A stretch of DNA of 64,000 bases from Mesorhizobium sp. M1D.F.Ca.ET.043.01.1.1 (GCF_003952385.1 NZ_CP034444.1:496001-560000); one strand, 5' to 3'. Positions 53,747-63,206 are shown, counted from the first letter of the stretch. Numbers and translations: made by a program. Notes: generated by a model not told the origin, from the letters alone.

Positions 53747-53832
53747 TTGTGTAGTCCTTAATTTGGTGGAGCGGCGGCTTAACACAGATTCGCGGCGCAG
53801 CAATACCGATGAGAGCACGGCGCCCGGGCCTG

Positions 53833-53863
53833 AAAACAAAAACAAGGCCCCGTACGGGGCCTT
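53833..53863 (-). terminator. intrinsic terminator B (end of the sugar ABC operon)
   Basis: AAGGCCCC-GTAC-GGGGCCTT (53844-53863) followed on the minus strand by TGTTTTTGTTTTC. It lies 32 bases after the binding-protein stop and closely resembles terminator A at 53346. Confidence 0.85.
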
Positions 53864-53894
53864 GTCGCAACAGCTTCGATGGTAGACCCCTGCC

Positions 53895-54881
53895 CTATTT
53901 TCCGGCCAGTTGCTTGGCGTTCTCCGGCGTGATCGCGGTGGTGTCCACCGTCACGTTCGCATCCACGGAGGTCGCGCAATCGAGCAGGATCTTCTTCGAC
54001 ATCTCGATCGCTTCCTTGGCGCCGGTCGGGTAAGTGAAGGTCGCCGCCCAGTCGCCCTTGGCCACCGCCTCGATGCCGCCTGCCGGGCCCGGCAGGCCGT
54101 CGGTGCCGATGATCTTGACGTCCTTGCCGGCGCCCTTGGCGGCCAGCAGCGCGCCTGCCGCCATCATGTCGTTCGAGGCATAGAGCACCTTGATGTCGGG
54201 GTGCGCCTGCAGCATGGCGGAAAAGGCGGTCTGGGCTTTATCCGGAACCCAGTCGGCAGCCTGCTCGGCGACGATCTGGATCTTCGGGTTGGCCTTCACG
54301 CCTTCCTTGAAACCGTTCAAGCGCTCCACCGCCGGGGTCGAGCTCGGCAGGCCTTCCAGCACCGCCGCCTCGCCGCCATCGGGCAAGAGCTTCGAGGCCG
54401 TGAACTTGCCGGCTTCCTCGGCGATCTTGAAATTGTCGCCGCCGATGAAGGCCGTGTAGTCCTTGCCGGGGTCGCCCACCGTCTTGCGGTCGAGCTCGAT
54501 TACCGGAATGCCGGCATCCATGGCGCGCTTCACGGCGGGCGTCAGCGGTGCTGCCTCGAAGGGCGAGATCAAGAGGATGTCGACCTTCTGGGTAATGAAA
54601 TTGTCGACCTGCGAGGTCTGCGTGTTGACGTTGCCGGCGCCGTCGGCGATCTGCAGCGTGAAGCCCGGCACCTCTTTGGCGGCCGCCGTCAGCTCGTCAT
54701 TGACGTGCTGGCGGTAGGGCTCGGCGTTGTTTGCCTGCGAAAAGCCGATGACGAACTGGCCGTCCTTGGCGCAGGCCTTCACCATCGGGTCGGCCGCCTG
54801 GGCCGTTCCGGCCACGCATAGGCCGGCGCCTGCCAGCAGCGCGGCCCGCAGGACGCGCGATCCTCTCAGTGTGGTTCTCAT
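53895..54881 (-). CDS. sugar ABC transporter, periplasmic binding protein (RbsB-like)
   Basis: A 328-residue periplasmic binding protein of pentose-binding type. A signal peptide (RAALLAGAGLCVAGTAQA, residues about 11-28) precedes FVIGFSQANNAEPYRQHVNDEL. The other features are PVIELDRKTVGDPGKDYTAFIGGDNFKIAEE and KVLYASNDMMAAGALLAAK. It is the last gene of the LacI-ATPase-permease-binding protein operon and is followed by terminator B. The sugar is unknown. Confidence 0.93.
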   Translation of the reverse strand: MRTTLRGSRVLRAALLAGAGLCVAGTAQAADPMVKACAKDGQFVIGFSQANNAEPYRQHVNDELTAAAKEVPGFTLQIADGAGNVNTQTSQVDNFITQKVDILLISPFEAAPLTPAVKRAMDAGIPVIELDRKTVGDPGKDYTAFIGGDNFKIAEEAGKFTASKLLPDGGEAAVLEGLPSSTPAVERLNGFKEGVKANPKIQIVAEQAADWVPDKAQTAFSAMLQAHPDIKVLYASNDMMAAGALLAAKGAGKDVKIIGTDGLPGPAGGIEAVAKGDWAATFTYPTGAKEAIEMSKKILLDCATSVDANVTVDTTAITPENAKQLAGK

Positions 54882-54967
54882 GCTCAGTCTCCTCCTCGTC
54901 TGGCCCGGGGGCCAGACCTTCGTTGCGGTTCCTGGGGTTGCTCTTTCCGAATGCTGCCGCCGGCCTC

Positions 54968-56020
54968 CTATCGTCCCAATCCCTCGCGGCGGCGAACAAG
55001 GGATTGAAGCACTGCCGCGAGCACGATGATCGCGGCGGTCGCGAGCAACTGCGTGGCGGGGGTGATGTTGTTGAGCTGAAGGATGTTGGCGAGCGCGCCG
55101 AGCATGATGGTGCCGGCAACGGTGCCGACCATTGAGCCCGCGCCGCCGAACAGGCTGGTGCCGCCGATGACGACGGCGGCAATGGCCGTCAATTCATAGC
55201 CCATGCCGTCATTGGCACTGCCGAAGTTGAACTGGCCGGCGTGCACGATGCCGGCAAGCGCGGAGGCAAAGCCGGTGATGGCGTAGACCGAGATCTTCAC
55301 CATCGACACCGGCACGCCGGAAATGCGTGCGGCGCGCTCGTTGCCGCCGACGGCGTAGACGTAACGCCCGAAGCGCGTGGTGTTGAGCACCAGGGTGGCT
55401 AAAGCGGCAAAGATGATGAAAACGATGGTCGCCACCGGCACCGTGTTATCGAACAGGCGCTCGCCAAGCACCGCGAACACCGGCGGCGCAAGGCCCGGTC
55501 CGTCGCCATAGGAGATGTTGATATACTGATTGCCGGAGACGATCAGCGCGAGACCCCGCGCCGCCTGCAAACCGGCAAGGGTAACGATGAAGGGCTCCAG
55601 CCGGAAGCGGGTGGAAATCGTGCCCTGGACAACGCCGAAGATGACGCCCATGGCAAGCACGGCGAGGATCGTGGAGATCAGCCCGAACCCGCCGGAGATC
55701 ATCATCGTGGCGGTCACCACCGCGGAAAGGCCAAGAACCGCGCCGACCGAGAGATCGATGCCGGCGGTGATGATGACGAAGGTCATGCCGATGGCGATGA
55801 TGCCGGTCTCCGACACCGCGCGCACGATGTTGGCGATGTTGTCGGGGTTGAGGAACAGGATCTCGCCATGGCGCCGGGGAGAGAAGATGATGCCGCCGAT
55901 CGCCACCAGCACCAGCCCGATCAGGCTCTGGAAACGCACGATGATGGCCAGCGGGTCGACGCGATGTTTGGGCGCCGCCGCGGGCGGGTTCGCCGCCACC
56001 GAAATCTTCTGGTCCGACAT
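54968..56020 (-). CDS. sugar ABC transporter, permease (RbsC-like)
   Basis: A 350-residue inner-membrane permease with about ten helices. GMTFVIITAGIDLSVGAVLGL is the family pattern, and GRYVYAVGGNERAARISGVPV is the loop that contacts the ATPase. Its ATG overlaps the stop of the ATPase gene (TGATG). It forms the transport pore for the sugar bound by the protein at 53895. Confidence 0.94.
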   Translation of the reverse strand: MSDQKISVAANPPAAAPKHRVDPLAIIVRFQSLIGLVLVAIGGIIFSPRRHGEILFLNPDNIANIVRAVSETGIIAIGMTFVIITAGIDLSVGAVLGLSAVVTATMMISGGFGLISTILAVLAMGVIFGVVQGTISTRFRLEPFIVTLAGLQAARGLALIVSGNQYINISYGDGPGLAPPVFAVLGERLFDNTVPVATIVFIIFAALATLVLNTTRFGRYVYAVGGNERAARISGVPVSMVKISVYAITGFASALAGIVHAGQFNFGSANDGMGYELTAIAAVVIGGTSLFGGAGSMVGTVAGTIMLGALANILQLNNITPATQLLATAAIIVLAAVLQSLVRRREGLGR

Positions 56021-57537
56021 CAGGCCTCCCTGCCGTTTGCCGCAGCAAGCACGGTGTGCTCGTCGACGCCGCCGATAAATTCCGCCACATTGCGCCCCTG
56101 GCGCAGCACCACGATCCGGTCGCAGAGGCCGATCAGTTCCGGCATCTCGCTGGAGGCGACCAGAATGCCCAGTCCTTGCGCTGCAAGAGCCCGCAGGCGC
56201 GTATAGATTTCGCCTTTGGCGCCGACATCGACGCCGCGCGTCGGTTCGTCGAGCAGCAACAGCCGCGGATTGCCGAGGATTTCCTTCGCCAGCACCACCT
56301 TCTGCTGGTTGCCGCCCGACAGCGCACCGACAGCGATGTCCGGGTTCTTCGGGCGGATGTCGAACTGGCCGAAGGATTGCCCCACTGCCTCCGCCTGGCG
56401 GCGCGGCGACATCAGGCCGGCCGGCGAGATGCGCCGGATCACCGACATCACCAGGTTCAAGCCCACTGCCATCCGAAGCATCAGGCCGCTGCCGCGCCGG
56501 TCGTCGGTGACGAAGGCGATGCCGGCCTTGCGCGCCGCGCTGATGGAGTCAAGCTTCACCGGCCGGCCACCGACCGCAACCTCGCCCTGCCAGCGGCCGG
56601 CAAGTCCGGTGCCGTAGAGCGCGGAAAGCAGCTCGGTGCGCCCTGCCCCCATGATGCCGGCAAGCCCGACGATCTCGCCTTCCTTGACCTCCAGCGAAAT
56701 GCCGCTCGGCGGCTGCCAGCCGGCGCTTTCGCGGGCGAGCCTGAAGCTCGCATCCTTGAGGCTGAGCAGCGTCTTGCCGGCGCTCTTGGCGCGCCCGGGA
56801 TAAAGCTCGTCCAGCGGCCGGCCGACCAGCAGGCGCACCAGCTCGGCCTGCGGCGCGTGCGGCTCGGTGATGCCGGCAATTCTGCCGTCGCGCATCACCG
56901 TCACGCGGTCGGCGATATCAGGCACTTCCTCCAGCCGATGCGAGATGTAGACGATGCCGACGCCGGTCGCGGCAAGCTTCCTCATGATGTCGAACAAGCG
57001 CTCGACCTCGCCGACGGTAAGCGCGGCCGTCGGCTCGTCCATGATCAGCACGCGGGAGGCGTAGGACAGCGCCTTGACGATCGCCACCACCTGGCGCTGG
57101 CCGATCGAGAGGTCGGCGACGAGGCGCGCGGGGTCGATGGCGAGCTCGATCGCTTCCAGCCGCCGTTTCGCCTCGCGGCGCATCGCCGGCACGTCGAGCA
57201 TGCCGCGCGGCCGCATCAGCTCGCGACCGAGGAAGAGGTTCGCCGCGACGTCGAGCGAGGGCACGAGATCGAGTTCCTGGAAGATGGTGGCGATGCCGGC
57301 GCCTTGAGCCTCGCGCGGATTGCTGAAGGTGACCGGCCTGCCGTCGATGCGGATCTCGCCCTCGTCCGGCGTGTAGACGCCCGACAGAAGGTTCATCAGC
57401 GTCGACTTGCCGGCGCCGTTCTCCCCGAGCAGCGCATGGATCTCGCCAGCCTTGAGGTCGAAGTCGACGCCGCGCAGCGCCTGCACCCCGCCGAAGTGTT
57501 TCACCGCACCCGTGACGGAAAGCAGCGGCGCGCTCAT
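56020..57537 (-). CDS. sugar ABC transporter, ATP-binding protein (RbsA/MglA-like)
   Basis: A 505-residue double ATPase. The first half has [18 protein letters not shown] (Walker A, about 35-52), [16 protein letters not shown] and [12 protein letters not shown]; the second half has [18 protein letters not shown] with a degenerate Walker A and [14 protein letters not shown] near 405. This two-domain form is typical of ribose/galactose-type importers. It starts inside the lacI stop (ATGA), so both are coupled. Confidence 0.95.
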   Translation of the reverse strand: MSAPLLSVTGAVKHFGGVQALRGVDFDLKAGEIHALLGENGAGKSTLMNLLSGVYTPDEGEIRIDGRPVTFSNPREAQGAGIATIFQELDLVPSLDVAANLFLGRELMRPRGMLDVPAMRREAKRRLEAIELAIDPARLVADLSIGQRQVVAIVKALSYASRVLIMDEPTAALTVGEVERLFDIMRKLAATGVGIVYISHRLEEVPDIADRVTVMRDGRIAGITEPHAPQAELVRLLVGRPLDELYPGRAKSAGKTLLSLKDASFRLARESAGWQPPSGISLEVKEGEIVGLAGIMGAGRTELLSALYGTGLAGRWQGEVAVGGRPVKLDSISAARKAGIAFVTDDRRGSGLMLRMAVGLNLVMSVIRRISPAGLMSPRRQAEAVGQSFGQFDIRPKNPDIAVGALSGGNQQKVVLAKEILGNPRLLLLDEPTRGVDVGAKGEIYTRLRALAAQGLGILVASSEMPELIGLCDRIVVLRQGRNVAEFIGGVDEHTVLAAANGREA

Positions 57538-58607
57538 TCCGGCCTCGCGTGGGCCGACCTCGCCTGGGCGGACCTCGCGTGGGCCGACCTCTTATCGGAC
57601 GGCCTCGTTTGGGCCGGCCTCGCGCAGGATTGGCGTGCCTTGAGCGTCGCCTGCAGGCGCACGGCGTGGGGTGCCGCGTCACTCGAGGCGATGCGGGCGC
57701 TAAGCAGCGCCGCCGCCTGGCGGCCGATCTCGGTGCAGGGCTGCTCGACCAGCGTCAGGCGCGGCTCGAAGCAATCGGCCCATTCGAAATCGTCGAAGCC
57801 GACCAGCGAGAGGTCGCGCGGGATCGATAGACCTTTCTCCCGGATGGCGCGGACTGCCCCGATCGTCGTCATGTTGTTGCCGGTGACCAATGCGGTTGGC
57901 GGCGCGGGCAGCGACAGGATCGCATGCGTCGATGCCGTGGCGCTCGCCGTGTCGACATTCTCCGGCGAGACATAGTGCGGCAGGCATTCAAGTCCATTGG
58001 CGGCCAGCGACGCGCGGAAGGCGTCGACGCGCTCGCGCGTGGTGGCCAGCCCCGGCTGGCCGGCGATGTAACCGATGCGGCGGTGGCCGAAGGAGGCGAC
58101 ATGGTCGATCAGGGCGCGCATCGCCGTCTCGTTCTCGACGCCGATCTGATCGAAGCGGTCGTCGGCGAAGCGGTCGATCAAAACGCAAGGCAGCTTCTTT
58201 TCGGCGAGATAGGCAATCGCTCGCTCAGGCGCGCCGGAGGGCGCCAGGATAACGCCGTCGACACGGCGCTGGTGGAAGGCGCGCACCACAGACAACTCGC
58301 GGTCGGGGTCTTCCTGCGTGTCGGAGAGAAACACCATCAGGCCGAGCCGCGCGCATTCGGCCTCGACCGCGCAGATGATGTCGGTGAAATAAGGATTGGA
58401 GATCGCCGAGATGGCGAGCCCGACGCTGTTGGTCGAGGCGACTTTGAGCGAGCGCGCCAATTCGTTGGGCTGGTAGCCCATGGCGGCGATGGCGTCGTTG
58501 ATGAGCTGCGCCTTCTCGGGCGAGACGAAGCGGGTGCGGTTGACGACATGCGAGACGGTCGAAACCGAGACGCCGGCGCGGCGCGCGACCTCAGCCATTG
58601 TCGGCAT
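57534..58607 (-). CDS. LacI-family regulator
   Basis: A 357-residue LacI/GalR protein. The HTH and hinge are at residues 1-60 ([20 protein letters not shown]), followed by a sugar-binding domain ([20 protein letters not shown] and [23 protein letters not shown]). It is the first gene of the sugar ABC operon and presumably senses the sugar. Its last 28 residues ([17 protein letters not shown] at the end) come from a 15-bp tandem repeat and are not part of the usual fold. The ATG at 58607 is preferred. Confidence 0.93.
   Translation of the reverse strand: MPTMAEVARRAGVSVSTVSHVVNRTRFVSPEKAQLINDAIAAMGYQPNELARSLKVASTNSVGLAISAISNPYFTDIICAVEAECARLGLMVFLSDTQEDPDRELSVVRAFHQRRVDGVILAPSGAPERAIAYLAEKKLPCVLIDRFADDRFDQIGVENETAMRALIDHVASFGHRRIGYIAGQPGLATTRERVDAFRASLAANGLECLPHYVSPENVDTASATASTHAILSLPAPPTALVTGNNMTTIGAVRAIREKGLSIPRDLSLVGFDDFEWADCFEPRLTLVEQPCTEIGRQAAALLSARIASSDAAPHAVRLQATLKARQSCARPAQTRPSDKRSAHARSAQARSAHARPE
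57541..57630. repeat. six 15-bp tandem repeats at the lacI 3' end
   Basis: Units such as GGCCTCGCGTGGGCC, GACCTCGCCTGGGCG and GACCTCGCGTGGGCC follow each other without gaps; unit four (GACCTCTTATCGGAC) is the most diverged. They encode the C-terminal extension of the LacI protein on the minus strand. They abut the start of the ATPase gene. Confidence 0.85.
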
Positions 58608-58695
58608 GACGGCTCTTATGGAGTGCCCGCAAGCTCTCCTCCCTGAATTGCGTTTCCCGTCCGCTCTGCGGCGGATTTGATGAAACCATAGAGCC

Positions 58696-58723
58696 ATCGA
58701 AACGTTTGCGCAATCGATTCGAT
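58696..58723. promoter_or_regulatory. LacI-type operator candidate
   Basis: ATCGAAACGTTTGCG and GCAATCGATTCGAT (58696-58723) hold two CG-centred palindromes (AAACGTTT and AATCGATT), the typical form of LacI/GalR operators. They lie 89-116 bases upstream of the lacI start, where the operon promoter is expected. Confidence 0.55.
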
Positions 58724-58767
58724 AGATGCTCATGACAGATTTTTGCCACGGGCGGAAAAGTCCTAAA

Positions 58768-59994
58768 TCAGGAGGTGAAAGCGAGCCAGGCGGTGCCGGC
58801 AAGAAGCGTCAGCAAGGTCAGCGGCAGGCCGACCTTGAAGAAGGCCGTGAAGGACAATTCCTTGCCGGCCGCTTTTGCCTGCTCGGCGACGATGAGGTTG
58901 GCGACGGAGCCGAGCAGCGTGAAATTGCCGGCAAGCGTCGAGCTCATCGCCACGACCAGCCAGGCGCGCTCGGGGTTTTCCAGGCCGGGAATGAAGGGCC
59001 GCAGCGCCAGCACCGCCGGCACATTGCTCATGATGTTGGAAAGCACGGCGGTGAAGCCGGAGAGTCGCCAGACATCGTCGAGCCCGATGGTCTTTGCCCA
59101 GGCGATCATGTCGGGGGTGAGCAGCGTCTTTTCAGCGCCCGCCACAACCACAAACAGGCCTGCGAACATGAAGAGCAACGGTCCGTCGATCTCGCGGTAG
59201 ATGCGATGCGGCTTGATCGCCCGGGTGACGAGCAGGAAGGCGCCGGCGATCAGCGCCGCCTTGGCGACGGGGACACCAGCGAAGAAGGCTATCGCCAGCG
59301 CGACGCAGACAATGGTCGCCTTCAGCACCTGGCCGGGCAGCATGCGGCCGCGATAGACCTCGGGGCTGAGTTCGGTGGGCCGCGAAAATTCAACGCGATA
59401 GAGGAAGCGCACGATGATAATGACGGCAACAAGGCCGAACAGCGCGACGGGTGCAAGCGCCGCGGCGAAGGCGGGATAGGAAATGCCGGACAGCGCGCCG
59501 ATGACCATGTTCTGCGGATTACCGGTGATGGTGGCCACGCTGCCGCAATTGGAGGCGGTGCAGGTGGCGATAAGATAGGGAACCGGGTTGCGTTTGATGA
59601 CGCGGGTAACGTGGACGACGATCGGTGCCATCACCAGGCAGATCGCATCATTGACCAGGAAGGCCGAGAGCACCCCGGTCAGCACCGTCACCATGATGAG
59701 CAGCATGAAGGGCGCATGCGCGTGTTCGATGGCAAAGCCGCCGAGCGCGCGGAAGGCGCCGGACACTTTCAGATGCGCCACCACGATCATCATGCCGAGA
59801 AGCAGCGTGATGGTGTCGAAGTTGATGGCGCCGTAGGCGTCCTCGATGCTGATCGCGCCGACGGCGATCATGGCCGCGCCGCCAAGCAGCGCGATGCCGG
59901 CGCGATCGAGCCTGAGGCCCGGAATGCGGCCTACGGCGACGCCGGCATAGGTAGCTACCAGGATGAAAAGCGCGCTCGCGCCCGTCCATGTCAT
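58768..59994 (-). CDS. ion transporter of the ArsB/NhaD/citrate superfamily
   Basis: A 408-residue membrane protein with about 11 helices. It begins TWTGASALFILVATYAGVA and has LSAFLVNDAICLVMAPIVVHV and TGNPQNMVIGALSGISYPAF, the re-entrant-loop signature of the ion transporter superfamily (like YbiR or CitMHS). Anion or metalloid transport is likely; the substrate is not readable. The ATG at 59994 follows GGGATC. Its frame continues upstream to 60426, but that part is not conserved in style. Confidence 0.88.
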   Translation of the reverse strand: MTWTGASALFILVATYAGVAVGRIPGLRLDRAGIALLGGAAMIAVGAISIEDAYGAINFDTITLLLGMMIVVAHLKVSGAFRALGGFAIEHAHAPFMLLIMVTVLTGVLSAFLVNDAICLVMAPIVVHVTRVIKRNPVPYLIATCTASNCGSVATITGNPQNMVIGALSGISYPAFAAALAPVALFGLVAVIIIVRFLYRVEFSRPTELSPEVYRGRMLPGQVLKATIVCVALAIAFFAGVPVAKAALIAGAFLLVTRAIKPHRIYREIDGPLLFMFAGLFVVVAGAEKTLLTPDMIAWAKTIGLDDVWRLSGFTAVLSNIMSNVPAVLALRPFIPGLENPERAWLVVAMSSTLAGNFTLLGSVANLIVAEQAKAAGKELSFTAFFKVGLPLTLLTLLAGTAWLAFTS

Positions 59995-60196
59995 TGCGAG
60001 ATCCCCGTTCGCCACCCGGCAGAATCTGCCCGGGCCGCACTTTTGCGGATCACCTTTAGCAAGGGCTGCGCAAAGGGAAAGCGCTGACCGCTGGAAACTT
60101 GCGCCAGCCGTCCCCCGCAGCTTTACATTTGAGATAGCTAATGTAACCTTTTCTGAAAAAATCGGACCGGCAATCCAGTCGTTGGGGACTAAACGG

Positions 60197-60418
60197 ATGA
60201 ACACGGTCGTTGACGGGGACCATCGCGTCTCGCCCAGGGGGAATCCGACGCCCTCAACGGAATGCCTGCGCTGCCATGGCGCCAGGAAAGTCTTCCTTTG
60301 CGCCCGCTGGATCGGTTCCAACGGCCATTGCTGTCCGGAAGGGACGCATCGCCTGAGTTGCCCAGGACATAGCGTCGTCTGTGTGGAATGCGTCGGACGC
60401 GACGGCCGCAACACCTGA
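60197..60418 (+). CDS. possible Cys-rich small protein
   Basis: A 73-codon frame with 10 cysteines or so: ECLRCHGARKVFLC, NGHCCPEGTH, LSCPGH and VVCVECVG, which look like paired metal ligands. The Shine-Dalgarno sequence is weak (GGGG at 11-12 bases), but third positions are mostly G/C. I do not recognise a family. It may be a real zinc-ribbon-type protein or a chance frame. Confidence 0.35.
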   Translation: MNTVVDGDHRVSPRGNPTPSTECLRCHGARKVFLCARWIGSNGHCCPEGTHRLSCPGHSVVCVECVGRDGRNT

Positions 60419-60535
60419 CTGGTCACGTTTCAGGGAGCTTGCAAGCACGGCCGGCCCGCAAGCGGCCGCCGCCCTATGGCTTGATCACCTCTGCCCTGTT
60501 CTCGGTCGTCGCCTGAACGCGTCTTCCTCGGATCT

Positions 60536-60561
60536 GGAACCATTCCAGCATCCGCAACGTT
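60536..60561 (+). promoter_or_regulatory. EcfG/RpoE2 general-stress promoter
   Basis: GGAAC (60536-60540), 17 bases, CGTT (60558-60561), an exact consensus match like the one before csbD. It lies 36 bases upstream of the tiny membrane protein's start codon; transcription would begin near 60568. Confidence 0.8.
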
Positions 60562-60597
60562 GGAACCAGCCCACCTGGGACAACTGGAGGCAGGCAA

Positions 60598-60765
60598 ATG
60601 GGTGTGTCGATCCTCATCGGCATCCTGATCACCTTCCTTGTGGTGATCCTGGTGCTTTATCTCATCCAGCGCCTGCCGCTCGACGGCCGCACAAGGCAGA
60701 TCGCCCAGGTCATCGTCATCATCATCGGCATTCTCTCGCTGCTCAGACACCTTGCGGTGTTCTAG
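60598..60765 (+). CDS. Thivi_2564-like small membrane protein, 55 aa
   Basis: A 55-residue protein with two membrane helices (about 4-21 and 34-50) and a conserved short loop LIQRLPLDGRTRQIAQVIVI. This layout (helix, a Pro-Leu-Asp loop, helix) matches the small Thivi_2564-type family as I remember it. GGAGG lies 8 bases before the ATG. It is the direct target of a perfect EcfG promoter, so it should be a general stress protein. Confidence 0.75.
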   Translation: MGVSILIGILITFLVVILVLYLIQRLPLDGRTRQIAQVIVIIIGILSLLRHLAVF

Positions 60766-60815
60766 CGGCGATCCATATCTGTCACCGCAAAGCCATGACT
60801 GGAAGCGGTGCCTCG

Positions 60816-61106
60816 ATGAAAAGTCTGTGGATCGCCCTTGTTGCCGGCACGATGTTGTGGACCGCCGGTGCCGCCGATGCGCGGCCCGACACCCGCACCA
60901 TGACCTGTACCGAGACGCAGGCGCTGATTCAGGGCCGGCACGCCGCAGTGCTGACCACGGGACCCAACACCTATGATCGTTTCGTGCGCCAATTCGGCAA
61001 CGAGTGTGACTGGCCGGATGTCCCGATGTCGGTCGCGGTTCCGACCCGTGACGGTTCGTGCCGCGTCTACCGCTGCGAGGAACCGGTCTTCGACTTCCCT
61101 GGTTGA
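60816..61106 (+). CDS. small secreted hypothetical protein
   Basis: A 96-residue protein. It starts MKSLWIALVAGTMLWTAGAA, a signal peptide, followed by TRTMTCTETQALIQGRHAAV and three more Cys (NECDWP, SCRVYRCE), so two disulfides are possible. No family recognised. The ATG at 60816 lies 50 bases after the small membrane gene and may be read from the same stress promoter. Confidence 0.7.
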   Translation: MKSLWIALVAGTMLWTAGAADARPDTRTMTCTETQALIQGRHAAVLTTGPNTYDRFVRQFGNECDWPDVPMSVAVPTRDGSCRVYRCEEPVFDFPG

Positions 61107-61199
61107 GCGACGCTTCCAACCGCGTTGCGGAACCGTTGCGGTGGCACGCGAATTGTAGCGACTGGTGATATCGATATCCCGGCTGCAGGAGGAACGGCC

Positions 61200-61652
61200 A
61201 TGTCCAACGATGTTATGCGCAGCGGCAGTTGCCTGTGCGGCGGCGTCCAGTTCCGGGTGACCGGCGAGCCGCTGAGGGTCGGCCTTTGCCATTGCAAGGA
61301 CTGCCGCAAGACCAGCGGATCGGCCTATCAGGCCTTTGCCATATGGCCGCGACAGGCATTCGAAAGCGAGGGAATCACCAGCACCTATGGCGGACGAAGC
61401 TTCTGTCCGACCTGCGGCAGCCGCTTGCCGACGGTCCGCGAGGATGAGGTCGAGGTGATGATCGGCAGCCTGGATGTCGCGCCGACCGAAGGATTGGAGC
61501 CCAGTTACGAACTGTGGATCGGTCGACGCGAGCAATGGTTGCATCCCCTGCCTGATGCGCGCCAGTTCGAGAATGACCGGACCGTCGCCGATTCGGCGGC
61601 CGATCGTGGCGAACCGGAGACGGGACAGGAGTCCTATCTTAGGTCAGCCTAA
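61200..61652 (+). CDS. GFA-family protein (glutathione-dependent formaldehyde-activating-like)
   Basis: A 150-residue protein of the Mss4-like/GFA fold. Zinc sites are SCLCGGVQF and CHCKDCRKTSG at the start and FCPTCGSRL near residue 67. GFA members add glutathione to formaldehyde or have unknown roles. The ATG at 61200 has GGAGGAACGG. No formaldehyde gene is near, so the role is not known. Confidence 0.92.
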   Translation: MSNDVMRSGSCLCGGVQFRVTGEPLRVGLCHCKDCRKTSGSAYQAFAIWPRQAFESEGITSTYGGRSFCPTCGSRLPTVREDEVEVMIGSLDVAPTEGLEPSYELWIGRREQWLHPLPDARQFENDRTVADSAADRGEPETGQESYLRSA

Positions 61653-62205
61653 ATTCCCAGAACGCGGCAAGGCTTAAGTCCAGACCAAGAGCCATCGGTC
61701 CCGGCAATGCCCTGAAATGGCCGGACGCAGGCAGCGTGGACCTCATCTTCTTCTTGACGTCACGCATTTTCAACCACCGGTCGGTTTGCCAGTATGGCAA
61801 CGGCCGCTAGCATCTTCGGCGCGGCGAAACCTTTTGGAGGCCGCTTCGGCCGGCGCGGCTCAGGCAACACATCAGCATTACCGCGCCGGCCTTGCAAGAA
61901 CGATAGAATGCCCGGCCTCGGCGTTGCGTCCGAACGAATACAACTTTTAAGGTTGTTTCAAATTCAAAGGTTTTTTCTTATCGCATGAAGCACCAAGCTT
62001 CAGTTGCGACAGAGAAGTTAAAATTGTTTCGGCAAAAGAAAATCTTTCATAATCCGCATTTCTGGTCATGCCAAATAGGCGGCCAAGGCTATGTAAGCAG
62101 CAGCAGGCCTTATGATTTCCGATCTCGTACAAAAGGCCAACTTTGTTTCTTTTGAGTTTTGCGACATAGTACTGGCGAATCTTGAAACCGAACGGGGCGG
62201 TTTTC
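61653..62205. other. 553-base stretch without a gene
   Basis: The right half (61940-62180) is clearly AT-richer than the rest of the window. No open frame with a Shine-Dalgarno sequence was seen. Only a small hairpin around the PAS gene's ribosome-binding site (62185-62203) stands out. This is probably the promoter region of the PAS gene. Confidence 0.5.
62185..62203 (+). promoter_or_regulatory. hairpin around the PAS gene Shine-Dalgarno sequence
   Basis: AAACCG (62185-62190) pairs with CGGTTT (62198-62203), leaving AACGGGG in the loop. The GGGG is the only Shine-Dalgarno-like sequence before the ATG at 62206. Translation control is possible but not shown. Confidence 0.35.
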
Positions 62206-62745
62206 ATGACGCCGGCGCCTGAACGCAGCCGCAACATGCATATGCGGTATCCACCGATCGACGGGTTCTGGACCTGGGACATCAAGCGCGATCGCGTCTA
62301 TGGCGACGCTAATCTGTCCGCCTATTTCGACCTGACGCTCGACGAATTCTCGCACGGTGCGCCGCTGGAACGGTGGATGCAAAGCATAGAGCGGGAAGAC
62401 CAGCCGAGGGTTCGGCTGGCGATCCGCAAGGCAATCGAGCGCAGGTCAGGCTTCCGCGAGGTCTACAAGGTCCGCTCGGAAAAGATGGGGCTGCGCAAGA
62501 TCCTGGCCGTCGGCCAATGCTATGTCGACGGCATGGGCGAGGCAGCGCTCTATCCCGGCTGGTTCGTCGACCTGACGCAGGACGCCACGTGGGAGGAGCA
62601 CTCGCTGCGCGAAATCCACAATCATGTCGAGCAGGCCAAGGAAATCGCCCAGTCGAGCGGGCACGACATGCTGTCCTACCTCCTGGACAACATCCAGGAA
62701 GAGATCCAGCAGAGGCTTGGCGAGAAATCGAGGAGGCGCACCTGA
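62206..62745 (+). CDS. PAS-domain protein
   Basis: A 179-residue protein. Residues about 15-130 form a PAS fold (DGFWTWDIKRDRVYGDANLSA, QSIEREDQPRVRLAIRKAI, and the C-terminal GWFVDLTQDATWEE). A helical tail (HNHVEQAKEIAQSSGHDMLSY...) with a repeated pattern ends the protein. It lacks an output domain such as a kinase or GGDEF, so it may signal through protein contact. The ATG at 62206 has GGGG at about 10 bases. Confidence 0.8.
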   Translation: MTPAPERSRNMHMRYPPIDGFWTWDIKRDRVYGDANLSAYFDLTLDEFSHGAPLERWMQSIEREDQPRVRLAIRKAIERRSGFREVYKVRSEKMGLRKILAVGQCYVDGMGEAALYPGWFVDLTQDATWEEHSLREIHNHVEQAKEIAQSSGHDMLSYLLDNIQEEIQQRLGEKSRRRT

Positions 62746-62768
62746 GGCGATCTCTGACAGGTCTTGGG

Positions 62769-63038
62769 CTAGCTTCTAGGCGGAAGCCTGCCGCGCCGGC
62801 CGATCTCGGCCGTCACCAAGCGTGCGAAATGCGACTGGGGCGAGCGGCGCTCGATAAGCCTGGCTCGCTCGAGGGCGGCGTCGCCATAGAACTCGATCAG
62901 CACATTGGCGGCTTTGGCGGCGTCGGCCTGCAGCCTTCCCACATCGGCCTGTGCGCTCCCACTCGAGGGCTCGCTCCTGGCAATCACGTCAAGCATGGCT
63001 TGCAACTTGTCAGGAGTGCTGCCCTCGTCTTCGTGCAT
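62769..63038 (-). CDS. small hypothetical protein, 89 aa
   Basis: A 89-residue protein. The start MHEDEGSTPDKLQAMLDVIA is followed by helices (VGRLQADAAKAANVLIEFYG) and a basic end (RLVTAEIGRRGRLPPRS). The frame is open and codon use normal, but the Shine-Dalgarno sequence is poor. The frame extends to 63164, which I do not favour. Not recognised. It ends 23 bases after the convergent PAS gene. Confidence 0.55.
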   Translation of the reverse strand: MHEDEGSTPDKLQAMLDVIARSEPSSGSAQADVGRLQADAAKAANVLIEFYGDAALERARLIERRSPQSHFARLVTAEIGRRGRLPPRS

Positions 63039-63206
63039 GGTCACTATCCGATTGGGGGCGTAAAATATCGACATTTCCGCGTGTTGTCCAACAGCTTCGT
63101 TGATCGAGCGCGGGTGCAACCGGGTACAGCCTGACCGTGAGTCGGACCCATAACCTTCGTACAAGCATAGTCAGCCAAACTTCCCATGCAGACATTGGGG
63201 GCACCG

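Noticed and set aside
56056..57975. Open frame of 639 codons opposite the sugar ABC ATPase
   Set aside because: It covers the ATPase and the lacI 3' end in antisense. The A-D-L-A-W repeats in it are the complement of the lacI tandem repeat.
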